Assembly: GCA_963575745.1 (NCBI GenBank)
Contig: CAUYUJ010017871.1
Coordinates: forward strand, 603,045-667,044
Length of the DNA stretch: 64,000 nucleotides
Reading direction: 5' to 3'
Source: Prorocentrum cordatum
Taxonomy: Eukaryota; Sar; Dinophyceae; Prorocentrales; Prorocentraceae
The notes below the pieces were generated by a model. The model was not told the DNA's origin. It did no database searches and was given only the letters and a program-made list of their open reading frames with translations. Positions 1-11,175 of the stretch are shown one piece after another; position 1 is the first letter of the stretch, and every line of letters begins with the position of its first letter. The position numbers and the translations under genes were made by a program.

Positions 1-129
1 CGCCCCTCGACCGACTATAGAGCGTCCAAGAGGGCCTCGGCGAGAAGATCAAAATCCTAGGATCGACACGTGATTCGGGCACATGTTGGCCTCCTGGGGG
101 GGGCTCTGATTGACTAGCCCCACTCTTCT

Positions 130-440
130 TTGATCGATCTCCTCCAAGATGGCCCAAGATGGCCTCCGAGGCTCGCAAGGAATGCCCAAAGAGGGTCCCG
201 GCGCCCAGGAGGCCCCAATAGGCCCCCACGAGGTCCCCAAGAGTCTCCCAAGAGACCCTCGAGATGCCCCCAAGAGGCTCCCCCGAGGCACCCAAGACGC
301 TCCAAGAGCCCCCCAAGACCGCCCGGAGGACCCCAAGACGCGCCAAGAGGATTCCAAGAAACTTTCAAGAGACATCCGAAGAGACTCCGTGAGGCATCCA
401 AGAGGCATCCAGCCATTCTGCTCGCCGACGACAACTACAA
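130..440. repeat. Degenerate 10-12 bp tandem array (CCCAAGAGGC type)
   Basis: About 25 imperfect copies of a short word of the form CCCAAGAGGC / CCCCAAGACGG run head to tail. The same word builds the larger array at 39198-39790 and a short piece at 39945-40010. Several frames are open on both strands because the word rarely makes a stop, so the peptides rich in Gly-Leu-Trp-Ala (minus) or Pro-Lys-Arg (plus) are treated as by-products, not genes. Confidence 0.85.
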
Positions 441-751
441 CGTCCATCCTCCCCCTTGTGGGTACGACGGCTTCCAAGGCATCCCGCCTGGGCATCGCTT
501 CTGGAGGGGCTGGTGGAGTGACGCGAGGCGCCTGGACTGGCGAAGGACCTCCCGACGTGCCTTCCTCATGGCTCGAGAGGGGGTCTGGGGCCGGGGGCGT
601 CTAGGACGGGGGCGTCCAAGAGGGGGTGCAAATCCTTGCCCGATGCACTTGCGCGGTCCTGGGGGGCCAGGGAACGCATTGAAATAAGAACAGGCGTCAT
701 GAGATCTCGGGAGACATCATGGCCCCCACCATGATGTCCACCCCCCTAGTC

Positions 752-907
752 TTAGGTCGGGCGTGTCCCCCCACAGGTGGATTTGTTCGAAACACAAGAA
801 GTAGTCAAACCAGCATTTTAAAAGTACCACACATGCTAAAACAAATCGTCCTCTTACTATTTTGTTGGCTAGTTTTGAACATTCCTCCTATAGGGGAACG
901 TGCCCCC
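752..907. mobile_element. Short TIR element, TTAGGTCGGGC family, copy 1
   Basis: The left end reads TTAGGTCGGGCGTGTCC and the right end is an inverted, diverged version (cctataggggaacgtgcccc). The interior is AT-richer than the flanks. It belongs to a family of non-autonomous inverted-repeat elements of 155-175 bp with further copies at 37684, 38417, 41287, 45738 and 49101. No coding capacity is seen. Confidence 0.6.
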
Positions 908-979
908 TATCATCACCCCCCTCTTGGCCGCCCCCATGGGGGGGCATGGCCCCACTTGCGCTTTGCGGTGGTGGTCCTG

Positions 980-2040
980 AGCGTTTCCTCCTCCTCTCCT
1001 CCTCCTCCTTCCTCCTCCTGCTCCTGCCTGCTCCTCCTTTTCCTCTCCTCCTCCTCCTCTCTCCTCCTCCTCCTCCTCCTCTCCTCCCCTCCCCTGCCCG
1101 TCCTCCTCCCCCTGGCTCTCTCCTCCGCTGTGCTGGACTTGCTCCTCCGCCTCTCCTACTCCTCCTCCGCCTCACTTCCTCCTCCTCTCCTCCTTCATCC
1201 TCCTCTCCCCCGCTCTCCCAGCCTCTCTTCCTCCTCGTCTCCTCCTAGTCCTCCTCCTCCTCTCCTCCTCCTCCTCCTCCTCCTCCTTCCCCTCCCCCCT
1301 CCTACTCCTACGCCTCCTCCTCCTCCTCCTCCTCATCCTCCTCCTCCTCCTCCTCCTCCTCCTCCCCCTCCTCCTCCTCCTCCTCCTCCTCCTCCTCCTC
1401 TCCTCCTCTTCCTCTCTGCCCCTGCCCCTGCCCTCTCCTCCTCCTCCTCCTCCACCTCCTCATCCTCCTGCCACTTCCTCTCCTCCTCCACCTCCTCCTC
1501 CTCCTCCTCCTCCTCTCATCCTCTCCTCCTCTCCGCTCTCCTCCTCCTCCTCCTCCTCCTCCTCCCCCCTTCCTCCTCCTCCCCTGTCCCCTCCTCCTCC
1601 TCCCCTCCCCTACTCCTCCTTCTCCTCTCCTCCTCCGTTCCTCCTCCTTCCTCCTCCTTCCTCCTCCTCCTCCTCCACCTCCTCTCATCCTCATCCTCCT
1701 CCCCTCCTCCTCCTCCTCCTCCTCCGCCTCCTGCGCCTCCTCCTCCTCCCCATCCCCTGTCCCTCCTCCTCTCTCCTCCTCCTCCTCCTCCTCTTCCTCC
1801 TCTCCTCCTCCCTCCTCCTCCTCCTCCTCCTCCTCCTCCTCCTCTCCTCTCCTCCCCTCTGCGTCTCCTCCCTCCTCCCCATCCTCATCATCCTCCTTCT
1901 CCTCCTCCTCCTCCCCAGACCGCGCCTCCTCCCACCTCCTCCCATTCCTCCTAATTACGCTCCTCCTCCTCCTCCTCCTCCTCCTCCACCTTTTCCTTCT
2001 CCTCCTCGTCCACATCCTCCTGCTCCCTCTCCTCCAGTGC
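980..2040. repeat. CTC/CCT microsatellite tract, interrupted
   Basis: About 1 kb of almost pure pyrimidine on the plus strand, mostly (CTC)n with interruptions. It is open for long distances in several frames on both strands (Ser/Leu/Pro-rich plus, Arg/Glu/Gly-rich minus). This is expected for a trinucleotide repeat without stops and is not evidence of a protein. Confidence 0.95.
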
Positions 2041-2132
2041 CTGGGCCCCCCTCACTCCTCGTCACGCTTCCCACTCTCCCCCTCCCCATCCTCCACGCAA
2101 CTCCTCATCCCCCTCCTTCCCTTACCGTCGTC

Positions 2133-2427
2133 GGCGCCGATGCCGCCATCGTCATCGTCGTCCTCGTCACCCTCACCGACTTCTCGTGCGGCGTCGGCAA
2201 GGACGACGACCAAGACGCCGACAACAAGAGCGATGACGACGAGGACCACGACGACGACGATGACGGCGACGGCGACGACGACAAATGCGACGAAGCCAGC
2301 AGCGACGACGCCGACGACGACAATGGCAACGACGGCAACGACGACTTAACTGGCGGCGCTTGCGACTACCACGCCGACGACGACGCCGCCCATGCCGCCG
2401 ACGCCGACAACGACAACGGCGAGCGGA

Positions 2428-2526
<99 letters not shown>
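2133..2526. repeat. GAC/GCC-rich region ending in pure (GAC)n
   Basis: From 2133 to about 2426 the sequence is an interrupted mixture of GAC, GAT, GCC and AAC triplets. From about 2427 to 2526 it becomes an uninterrupted (GAC)n run of roughly 33 units. One frame reads as poly-Asp, others as poly-Arg or poly-Thr. Confidence 0.95.
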
Positions 2527-2557
2527 TACGACGAGGACGACGACGTGGAGGACGAAA

Positions 2558-2695
2558 TCGCCGCATTTTCTTGTCACAACATCGATCCCCAGAGGTCTCG
2601 ACCCATTCCCAGGGACCCGTTGTGCATCCTGAATCGTTCTATGACGGTCCCAAGTCCCGGCGAGGGCCCCCAGAGGCCCCCACATGATATGAAAA
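2558..2695 (+). repeat. Dispersed ~110-bp repeat (GGTCTCGACC type)
   Basis: Carries the conserved series 'ccccagaggtctcgaccc', 'catcctgaatcgttct', 'tgacggtcc' and 'cggcgagggcccc'. The same series recurs in both orientations at about 3160-3290, 4858-4925, 29520-29625, 34895-35145, 35405-35565, 36950-37040, 38770-38893, 42855-42935 and 43785-43875. No terminal repeats were found, so the class of the element is unknown. Confidence 0.7.
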
Positions 2696-2708
2696 ACAAT
2701 TGGATTTT

Positions 2709-2930
2709 GAGCACAAGGACCGACCGTCCTGGCCTTCCTATAAGCCCTACCGCGAAATTTTCTTAGAACGAAAGCCTATTAGCAATGTTCTTAGACCATA
2801 AATGCGGTGTCTTAGAACAAGACGGTCTCAGCCAGACAGATTCCAAGAACAGCCCGTGCAAACCACAAGAGGTTCTCGGATCACTCCGCGGTGGGACTGT
2901 AGGCAGGTCAGAACGTTTCGCCACTGCCTG
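2709..2930. mobile_element. TIR element with repeated TTCTTAGAAC palindromes, copy 1
   Basis: Begins 'gagcacaaggaccgaccgtc' followed by 'ttcctataagccctacc', and ends with a diverged inverted version near 'ccactgcctg'. The interior contains several copies of the palindromic word TTCTTAGAAC. A cleaner copy lies at 46456-46685, where the inverted ends CCTATAGGCCTACC and GGCAGGCTTATAGG are easy to see. Confidence 0.6.
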
Positions 2931-3159
2931 AAGATCGAAAACCTCATATCGTCGGATATTTGTGTTGCATTTTCGGGGGACCTTGTCCGTCCCATCGCGG
3001 CCTTATCAGCGTCGAAACCGTGCCGAATCCATGTCGGCCTCGTCGGATCCGTGACGCGTCCGTGCCGAATCAGCGCCGAATCCACGTCGGGCACAAGAAA
3101 AGATACAAATGTGGGGGACAGGCGAGGTCCCCTGAAGATGCACCCCCAGACATGCGACG

Positions 3160-3290
3160 TCCTGATTTCTTCGAGACGGCGACCCCAGAAGTCCAGACCC
3201 TTCCCCCCCGGCAGGGTTTTCATCCTGAGCCGTTCTCTGACGGCTCCGAGGCCCGGCGAGGGCGCCCCGAGGCCGAAATTGGCCAAAAGC
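3160..3290 (+). repeat. Dispersed ~110-bp repeat (GGTCTCGACC type)
   Basis: Second plus-strand copy of the dispersed repeat described at 2558. It is recognised by 'catcctgagccgttctctga', 'cggctccgaggcccggcgag' and the terminal 'gaggccgaaattggcc'. Confidence 0.6.
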
Positions 3291-3509
3291 CTCCCGTCCT
3301 GCTTGTTTTACGACGCGATCATGTCTGGGACGCAGGGAGATCTGTGCCGTCGCCGTGGCCGTCGGCGGCGCCGCCGCCGGAGCGACCACGCCAGCAGCAG
3401 CCCGCCAGCGCTGCCCGCGAGCGCGGCGAGGCCGCTCGCGGGGGCGCCAGCTCCCGGGGCCGCCCTGGGCGCTCGGAAGGGAGGAGGTGTCCTGATCCTC
3501 CTCGACCTC

Positions 3510-4252
3510 CACCTCCCCCGCGCCCTCCTCCTGCTCCTCCTCCTCCTCCTCCTCCTTCTCCTCCTCCTGCTGCTGCTCCTCCTGCTGCTCCTTCTCCTCC
3601 TCCACCTCCCCCTCGCCCTCCTGCTCGTCGTCCTCCTCCTCCTTCTCCTGCTGCTCTTCCTCCTCCTTCTCCTGCTCCTGCTCCTGCTCCTGCTGCTCCT
3701 GCTGCTCCTGCTGCTCCTGCTGCTCCTGCTGCTCCTCCTCCTCCTCCCTCCTCCTCCTCCTCCTCCTCCTCCTCCTCCTCCTCCTCCTCCTCCTCCATGT
3801 ATTAATCCTTATCCTCCTTCTCCTTCTCCCAGCCTCCTCCTTGTCTCTCCTCCCGCTCCTCCTCCTCCTCCCTCTCCTCCTCCTCCTCCTCCTCCTCCTC
3901 CTCCTCCTCCTCTTCCTCCTCCTCCCTCCTCCTCCTCCTCCTCCTCCTCCCACTCCTCCTCTCCTCCTCCTCCTCCTCCTCCTCCTCCTCCTCCTCCTTC
4001 TCCTCCCCCTCCCCCTCCCCCTCCCCCTCCCCCTCCCCCTGTTTCTCCTCCTCCTCCTCCCCTCCTCCTCCTCCTCCTCCTCCTCCTCTTCCTCTTCCGC
4101 CCCCTCCTCCTCCCACTCTTCCTCCTCCTACTCTTCCTCCTCCTCCTCCTGCTCATCCTGCTTCTCCTGCCCATCCCCCTGCTCTTCCTCCTCCTTCTCC
4201 TTCTCCTCCTCCTCCTCCTTCTCCTCCTCCTCCTCCTTCTCCTCCCCCATCG
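3510..4252. repeat. CTC/CTG microsatellite tract
   Basis: A pyrimidine-rich tract of (CTC)n with (CTGCTC)n around 3670-3740 and a short (CCCCTC)n block at about 4005-4040. It is open in many frames on both strands only because of its composition. Confidence 0.95.
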
Positions 4253-4259
4253 CCCCTGT

Positions 4260-5210
4260 GCGTGTACAAGGCTGCCGCTAGTGGCTCTCGTGCTCCTGAC
4301 GTGGGGGTAACCCGTATCTCCCCTGGTCCTTCCCAGGCCAATCCTCATTGGACTCTTGCGGAGCGCCGCCGCTGCCGCCTCCTCCCCCCCCTGAGCCCTG
4401 AGATCCTGACGCACAGTCGAGCTACTACCCGAAGGAACGCGGGATAAGGAACGAAATCCCGTTTGAGTCCCGAAAGCGCCCGGGTGCACGAGGAACGCCA
4501 GAGGAACAGCCCTGGAAGGACCGAAGGAACAGCGAGGCCATTTCGAACCCGAGCCGATCCTTAATTTCAGCGTCTTGACTGCACCAATGTTCATCACATA
4601 TCGACCTGGCTCAACAAAGTGCAACAGAAAGACGGGGTCTGGGGCTGGGGCCTCGGTCGCGTCCGTTCGCGATGTCGCAACTTCCTCTCGCAACGTCGGA
4701 TTTCAGGGCCTCCCTCCCTCCCTCCCTTCCCCTCCCCGGACCGCTCGCGTCGTGGAGAAAACGAGCAACGGCGGACGGCTCTCTCTCTCTGCTTTGCTGC
4801 TGCAGCCTCCTGCCCTCTGAGGGCCCTCGCCCGGCCCAGGGACAGTTAGACGCGGCTCGGGACGAAGCGCCCGTCTGAAGGGCCGGGTCGCGACCTCCGG
4901 GGGGCCCACGCCGTGGAACAGAGCACGACCCCGGGGGGCCTGGGCTCCCCACGGCCTCTTCCCCCCAGGCGAGTGGGGCTGGCGCGTCGACGGCGCGGAG
5001 CGGCAGCGCGCCCTCCGCACCGCCGCCTCTCCCCCCCTTCCCTCCACACGTCTCCCAGGTCGCGGGGACGTCCTCTGCTGCACGGACTCCAAGCCCGCCC
5101 GACCTGCAGGCGCGCTGGGACGCCGTAGGCGCGCCCTTCCAACGAGAGGTACCGCATCCACTTCACTCCGTGAGGGCCCCAGAATGCCAGAGACAGAGAG
5201 GGAGACACAT
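4260..5210. other. No gene recognised
   Basis: GC-rich sequence between two repeat regions. A minus-strand fragment of the dispersed GGTCTCGACC repeat lies at about 4858-4925. The open frames are short and compositionally biased, and no domain, splice pattern or RNA gene was recognised. Confidence 0.5.
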
Positions 5211-5213
5211 GTG

Positions 5214-5312
5214 TACAATTCATATACACGTATAATATGTATACACATCTATAGAAGCATAAACCTATACACACGTACGTTGGTACATATACATATATCT
5301 TTTTGGTACGTG
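5214..5312. repeat. TA/CA-rich simple sequence
   Basis: Alternating purine-pyrimidine sequence rich in ACATATA and GTATAC words, in sharp contrast to the GC-rich flank. Similar tracts occur at 9244-9380, 14889-14920, 17055-17100 and 18671-18730, always at edges of satellite units. Confidence 0.8.
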
Positions 5313-5379
5313 TACATATATGCATTCATGTGAGCTTTTGTGTGTCAGCCAGCGTGGACCACAACTAGGTGTATTATAG

Positions 5380-5600
5380 CATACTACATGGTGAATCCTG
5401 AGTGGTGCGTCTACGAGGAGCAATTGCGAAGTGCAAGCTATGTGGTGCAATCTATGTGGCGTAAGCAACGTGGTGCAATATCGGTGGTGCACCCCATGTG
5501 GCGTCATCTATGTGGTGCAATCTGTTCGGCGTAAGCTATGTACAGCAAAATATGTGGCGTGAGCTACGTGGTGCAATGTGTGGTGCAATCTATGCGGTGC
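5380..5600. repeat. Degenerate GTGGTGCAATCTAT tandem repeat
   Basis: About 14-bp words such as GTGGTGCAATCTAT, GTGGCGTAAGCTA and GTGGTGCAATCTGT are repeated head to tail. Homologous runs lie at 14080-14215 and 16990-17130, each time immediately left of a large satellite unit starting near 'tcttacaaacatc'. Confidence 0.8.
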
Positions 5601-5621
5601 CAAATTGATTTTTACCCATGG

Positions 5622-6885
5622 TGTGACACATCCCGTGCTTTTGCAAACATCCCACCCACCCACCCGCAACTTGGTTTGCAAAACCTCTAAAGACCGACTG
5701 CGACGACACCGACGACAACGACTACGACGACACCGACGACGTCTCCGACGACTTCGACAACGACAACGACGCCGACGCCGACGACGACGAAGACGACGCC
5801 AAACGACGACGAGGGAGGAGGAAGGACGACGACGGCGACAACGACGACAATGAAGACAACGACGAGGGAGGAGGGAGGACGGCGACGACGCGAACGACGA
5901 AGAAGGAGGAACGACGGCGACGCCGACGACGACAACGACGAGGGAGGAGGGAAGATGACGACGACAACGACGACGACGACGACGGCGACGAAATAGGAGG
6001 GACGACGACGAGACGCCGACGACGGACGACGACGACGACGAGGGAGGAGGAGGAAGGACGACCACGGCGACAACGACGACGGAAACGACCACGACGCCAA
6101 AGAGGACGACGACGACGAACACGAGGAAAGACAGAGGACGACGTAGGCGACGACGACGACGACGCGGGAGGAGGGAGGACGGCGACGACGACGACGACGG
6201 CGACGCAAGAGCGCGCGCGCACGCTTTTGACGAACATCTGTGTTGCGAAACCTTGTGTTTTCGTCAGTTTTTTGGACACACGATTTTGAAATCCTTCCGA
6301 AACCGATGGGTTTTGAAGGTTTTCGGCATACGCGCGCGACGACGCGCGCGTCTGCACTTCGTCTTATGTTTAGCAAAGGATTCTCGCGACGGCACACGCG
6401 CAAGGCCGTTCGACAGATTTCGACATGCGCGCGCGCGAAGCCCGTCTGGTAGCATGTTGTGACAATCTTGAAAAACCCATGGTTTTCTTAAGATTTCGCA
6501 CGAGCCCGCGCGGAAGCTTGTTTAGCAAATCAGTGTTGCAAAACCATGTGTTTTTGTATGTTGTTTGGAAGCTCGATTGCGATATGCTTCCAGCACCGAA
6601 AGTTTTTGGAGGATTTCGGCATGCGCGCGCGACGACGCGCGCGTGTGCACTTCGTCCAGTTTTTTGCAAGGGATTCGTGACAAAGTGTTATGTTAGAACT
6701 ACAAATGTCGCCGCGTAGTGTTTTTTTTACAAGGGAACCTCAGGGGGGGGATACTGGCCCCCCGGGGATAATGTACATTCATATTTAGGATGGACATGTG
6801 GTCATAATCATATATGATTTACATACCCGAAAGGGTGACCGATAACTCCGGGGGGGGGGTAGATCCTAATTTGTCTTCAGTGATT
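5622..6885 (+). repeat. Large satellite unit, copy 1
   Basis: Starts 'gtgtgacacatccc', runs through 'cacccacccacccgcaactt', an interrupted (GAC)n tract, several hairpin words of the type CGCGCGACGACGCGCGCG followed by 'tgcacttcgtc', and ends with 'aactccggggggggggtaga'. It is closely repeated at 6886-8412, which makes a tandem duplication of about 1.3-1.5 kb. Related, more diverged copies are at 8413-8760 (partial), 14215-15365, 15366-16395, 16396-17130 (truncated) and 17145-18345. No gene was recognised inside. Confidence 0.85.
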
Positions 6886-8412
6886 CCTACCCATGATGCG
6901 ACACATCCCACGCTCTTGCAAACATCCCACCCACCCACCCGCAACTTGGTTTGCAAAACCTTTTAAGACCGACTACGACGACATCGACATCGACTACGAC
7001 GACACCGACGACGTCTCCGACGACTTCGACGACGACAACGACGCCGACGCCGACGACGACGACGACGCCGACGAAGACGACGACGAGGGAGGAGGAAGGA
7101 CGACGACGGCGATAACGACGACAACGACAACAACGACGAGGGAGGAGGGAGGACGGCGACGACGCGAACGACGCGAACGACGAAGAAGGAGGAACGACGG
7201 CGACGCCGACGACGACAACGACGAGGAAGGAGGGAAGACGACGACGACGACATCGACGACGACGACGACGGCGACGAAATAGGAGGGACGACGACGAGAC
7301 GCCGACGACGGACGACGACGACGACGAGGGAGGAGGAGGAAGGACGACCACGGCGACAACGACGACGGAAACGACCACGACGCCAAAGAGGACGACGACG
7401 ACGAACACGAGGAAAGACAGAGGACGACGTAGGCGACGACGACGACGACGACGCGGGAGGAGGGAGGACGGCGACGACGACGATGACGACGACGACGGCG
7501 ACGCAAGAGCGCGCGCGCACGCTTTTGTTGAAAACCTGTGTTGCGCAACCCCGTGTTTTTTGTAGGTTTTTTGGACACACGATTTTGAAATCCTTCCGAA
7601 ACCGATGGGTTTTGAATGTGTTCGGCATACGCGGGCGACGATGCGCGCGTCTGCACTTCATCCTGTTTTTTTCAGAGGATTCCCGCGACGGCACACGCGC
7701 AAGGGCGTTCGACAGATTTCGACATGCGCGCGCGCGAAGCCCGTTTAGTAGCATGTTGCGAAAATTTTGAAAAATCTATGGATTTCGCCCTGAAGATTTT
7801 TAGCAAATCAGTGTTACGAAACCCTGTGATTTTGTATGTTGTTTTGGAAGCTCGATTGCGAAATGCTTCCGGCACCGAAAGTTTTTGAAGGATTTCGGGA
7901 TGCGCGCGCGACGACGCGCGCGTGTGCACTTCGTCTCATTTTTTGCACAGGATTCTCGCGACGGCACACGCGCAAGGCCGTTCGACAGATTTCGACATGC
8001 GCGCGTGCGAGGCCCGTTTAGCAGAATGTTGCGAAAATCTTGAAAAACCTATGGTTTTCTTAAGATTTCGCACGAGCTCGCGCGGAAGATTTTTTAGCAC
8101 ATCAGTGTTGCGAAACACAAGGCGCCGAAGGTTTTTGGAGGATTTCGGCATGCGCGCGCGACGACGCGAGCATGTGCACTTCGTCCCGTTTTTTGCAAGG
8201 GATTCGTGACAAAGTGTTATGTTAGAACTACAAATATCACCGCATAGTGTTTTCTACCATGGAACCTCAGGGGGGGATACCGGCCGCACGGGGATAATGT
8301 AAATTCATATTTAGGATGGACATGTGGTCATAATCATATATGATTTACATACCCGAAAGGGGTACCGATAACTCCGGGGGGGGGGTAGATCCTATTCTGT
8401 TTTTAGAACAGA
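6886..8412 (+). repeat. Large satellite unit, copy 2
   Basis: Near-identical to copy 1 over the GAC-rich half and the hairpin-rich half, but with an extra internal repeat of the 'ttcgacatgcgcgcg' segment (about 7720-8200), which makes it some 250 bp longer. It ends with the same 'gataactccggggggggggt' signature. Confidence 0.85.
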
Positions 8413-8760
8413 GAATTCACTTGTGGAGCTCGCAGTTGCCAACTTCACTGGTCGCGCAACCATCTCACCCGCCCACCCGAAACTTGTTTTGCAAAACACA
8501 AAGCGGCGGCGACTGGCACGAGTGCTTGGCGTTGGCTGGTGCGCCTCTGCGGCCGCGCCAGCGGCCGCGCCAGCCCGCGCATGCACTTGCGCGCGGCGAC
8601 GGGTGGGGGTCGATACCGGTTCCCCTGGGATGGTACGAGTTCAAATTTAGGATGAACGATGGGGCAGAACCATATGCAAGCTGCAATTTCAATGGGGGAA
8701 AGGGGTACGGATAATACCCGAGGGGGGTAATCTACTCCCTTTAAAGAAGGGAAGGGTGTA
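8413..8760 (+). repeat. Large satellite unit, truncated copy 3
   Basis: Contains the unit start ('cacccgcccacccgaaactt', 'tgcaaaacac') and the unit end ('gataccggttcccctggga', 'atgggg', 'taatctactccctttaaaga') but lacks the long middle part with hairpins and GAC tract. Confidence 0.7.
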
Positions 8761-8784
8761 TGTGGTGGAAACGATGTGGTGCAT

Positions 8785-9240
8785 ACAAAGCAATGCAAAT
8801 CAAAGTCAAACGGCGCAAAGCAACGAACAGACAACAATGCAAATCAATATAGCGCAACGCGCGATAACTCAAACCAGCGCAAAGTAATGCAACGCAGTGC
8901 GAAGCAACTCGGAGCAATGCCAAATAATGCCACGCAGTGCCAGGCAATGCGAAGCAATGCGAAGAAAGGCAAACGAGAGGCGACGAGGAGCAGGGCGGCG
9001 ACGAGGCGGCGACGGCGGCGACATGGCGGCCAAGGTGCCCGCAGGTCCAGGCGACGGGCGGCGACGGGGCGGCGACTGCGAAAACATAGCCGTCAGGCTG
9101 GCACTCAAGCCGAGACGACAGGCAGCGACTAAGCAGCAAATGGGCGGCGACGGCGACGTGGCCGCCAGACCGACCTCCAGGTCCAGTTCCTTGTTCCACA
9201 AGTAAATACCCGTAAATGCAAACACTGATTGGGGAATGCG
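8785..9240. repeat. GCAATGCAAA-type and GGCGGCGAC-type tandem repeats
   Basis: 8785-8965 is a degenerate run of words like GCAATGC and AAGCAATGCGAAG. 8970-9200 is a run of GGCGGCGAC and CGACGGGGCGGCGAC words. The second part has a homologue at 18365-18660, ending in both cases near 'cagttccttg' or 'caattccttggg'. The GCAATGC words recur within the gene spacers at 19930-20060, 20270-20400, 22760-22850 and 25080-25230. Confidence 0.75.
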
Positions 9241-9382
9241 TATGTGTACGTGTGTGTATATATATATACATGTATACACGTGTGTGCGTGCGCCAACCAG
9301 CGCGAACCACAAACCGTGTGCTGCTAGGAACGCCTGCTGTGCAGTACACACATGTATATATATCTATATATATATATACTTA

Positions 9383-9719
9383 CCCGTTACGAAAGTTATT
9401 CATCTTGAGCACTGACGACTAGGGCGTCTCCGAGTGGCCCCCCCTTCCCCCCGTAGACTCTTAGCACGGCAGTCTTCGGCCTGGCTCGGCGGGAGAGATT
9501 TCCGGGGTTCTCCCTGGTAGCATTAATAGTATATAACCAATTCAGGATAAAATCTCTCCCCCGTAAATTCACAAGGGAGAAATCACTCCCGGTCACTTCC
9601 AGGCAACTCTGAATCTCTCCCCGTATGAAACCACAAGGAAGAATCACTCCCATACCACTTCTCACCACAGCGCCCACACATGTCAATTTTAGCCAAGATG
9701 AATTAACTTTCGTAACGGG
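9383..9719. mobile_element. 337-bp TIR element A, copy 1 of the higher-order array
   Basis: Left end CCCGTTACGAAAGTTATTC and right end 'gaattaactttcgtaacggg' form a terminal inverted repeat of about 26 bp that includes CATCTTG. The same 337-bp element occurs four times (9383, 10839, 12308, 13730), each exactly 337 bp by coordinate count. A 115-codon minus-strand frame is open across three copies and shorter in the fourth. Its conservation is explained by recent duplication and no function is assigned. The element looks like a MITE that was captured in a satellite and amplified with it. Confidence 0.8.
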
Positions 9720-10838
9720 GATGAGGACCCACGACTTTTTCACACGTCAAAGGCAGCTAATGTCATGAGGAACCTAAATTCGAAATCCACGCGGGGACCA
9801 GCATCGCGTTCGATAGACACGTCGCCATCATCATTGCCGCCGCTGCTTCGCTGCGACGACTTACTGCGCATCAGAGTTGTCCCGATTTCGAGCCCCGCCA
9901 TGGGCGGGGCCGACCGTCTGTTGTTTGCGTTCGCGCCTGGGGCGGATGCGGATTTCGCGCTCGCGTCGGGGCAGGCAACGTTGCCAAGGGTCTGCGGGGC
10001 ACGTGCAAGCGCGTCGTGGCGGCCAAAGGCGTTGCTGTCAACGGGTAGCGCTGGTCTCACCCTTGTAGAAGTGCTATGTTAGATACCGGACCCACGACTT
10101 TTTCACACGTCAAAGGCAGCTAATGTCATGAGGAACCTAAATTCGAAATCCACGCGGGGACCAGCATCGCGTTCGATAGACACGTCGCCATCATCATTGC
10201 CGCCGCTGCTTCGCTGCGACGACTTACTGCGCATCAGAGTCGTCCCGATTTCGAGCCCCGCCATGGGCGGGGCCGACCGTCTGTTGTTTGCGTTTCGGCC
10301 GTGGGGTGATTTGCGGACTTCTTCGCGCTCGCGTCTGGGGCAGGAACGTTGCCAAGGGTCTGCGGGGCACGTGCAATGCTGCGGTCGTGGCGGCAAAAGG
10401 CGTATGTGTCAACGGGTTAGCGCCTGGTTCCACCCTTGTAGAAGTGCAATGTTAAGATACCGTGAAGGACCCACGAATTTGTCACACGGTCAAGGCAGCT
10501 AATGTTCATGAGGAACCTAAATTCGAAATCCACGCGGAGACCAGCATCGCGTCGATAGACACGTAGCATCATCATTGCCGCGCTGCTTCGCTGCGACGGA
10601 CTTACGGCGCATCAGAGTTGTCCCGATCTCGAGCCCCGGCCATGGGCGGGGCCGACAGTTCATGTTGTTTTGCGTTCGCGCATGGGGGCGGAATGCGGAT
10701 TTCGCGCTCGCGTCGGGACAGCAACGTTGCAAGGTCTCTGCGGGGCACGTGCAAGCGCGTCGTGGCGGCCAAAGGCGTTGCTGTCAACGGGTAGCGCTGG
10801 TCTCACCCTTGTAGAAGTGCAATGTAAGATACCGCTTA
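9720..10838 (+). repeat. Satellite B block 1 (three units)
   Basis: Three head-to-tail units of about 366-378 bp (9722, 10088, 10466). Each starts 'ggacccacgactttttcaca', contains 'cctaaattcgaaatccacgc' and 'ccccgccatgggcggggc', and ends 'cttgtagaagtgcaatg...gataccg'. The second and third units carry many 1-bp indels relative to the first, which break both the plus and the minus open frames. This argues against a coding function. Confidence 0.9.
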
Positions 10839-11175
10839 CCCGTTACGAAAGTTATTCATCTTGAGCACTGACGACTAGGGCGTCTACGAGTGGCCCCCCC
10901 TTCCCCCCGTAGACTCTTAGCACGGCAGTCTTCGGCCTGGCTCGGCGGGAGAGATTTCCGGGGTTCTCCCTGGTAGCATTAATAATATATAACCAATTCA
11001 GGATAAAATCTCTCCCCCGTAAATTCACAAGGGAGAAATCACTCCCGGTCACTCCCAGGCAACTCTGAATCTCTCCCCGTATGAAACCACAAGGAAGAAT
11101 CACTCCCATACCACTTCTCACCACAGCGCCCACACATGTCAATTTTAGCCAAGATGAATTAACTTTCGTAGCGGG
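10839..11175. mobile_element. 337-bp TIR element A, copy 2
   Basis: Same element as at 9383, inserted after the 'gataccgct' end of a B unit and before 'gaggaccc' of the next. It differs from copy 1 by only a few substitutions, one of them in the right TIR (gtagcgggg). Confidence 0.85.

Noticed and set aside
980-2040. Long open frames of several hundred codons over the CTC tract on both strands
   Set aside because: They are direct translations of a trinucleotide repeat that lacks stops, with no complex sequence, so they are not evidence of a gene.
9396-9743. 115-codon minus frame in the 337-bp A element
   Set aside because: It is preserved in near-identical young copies only, with no domain and no start context; more likely incidental in a MITE.
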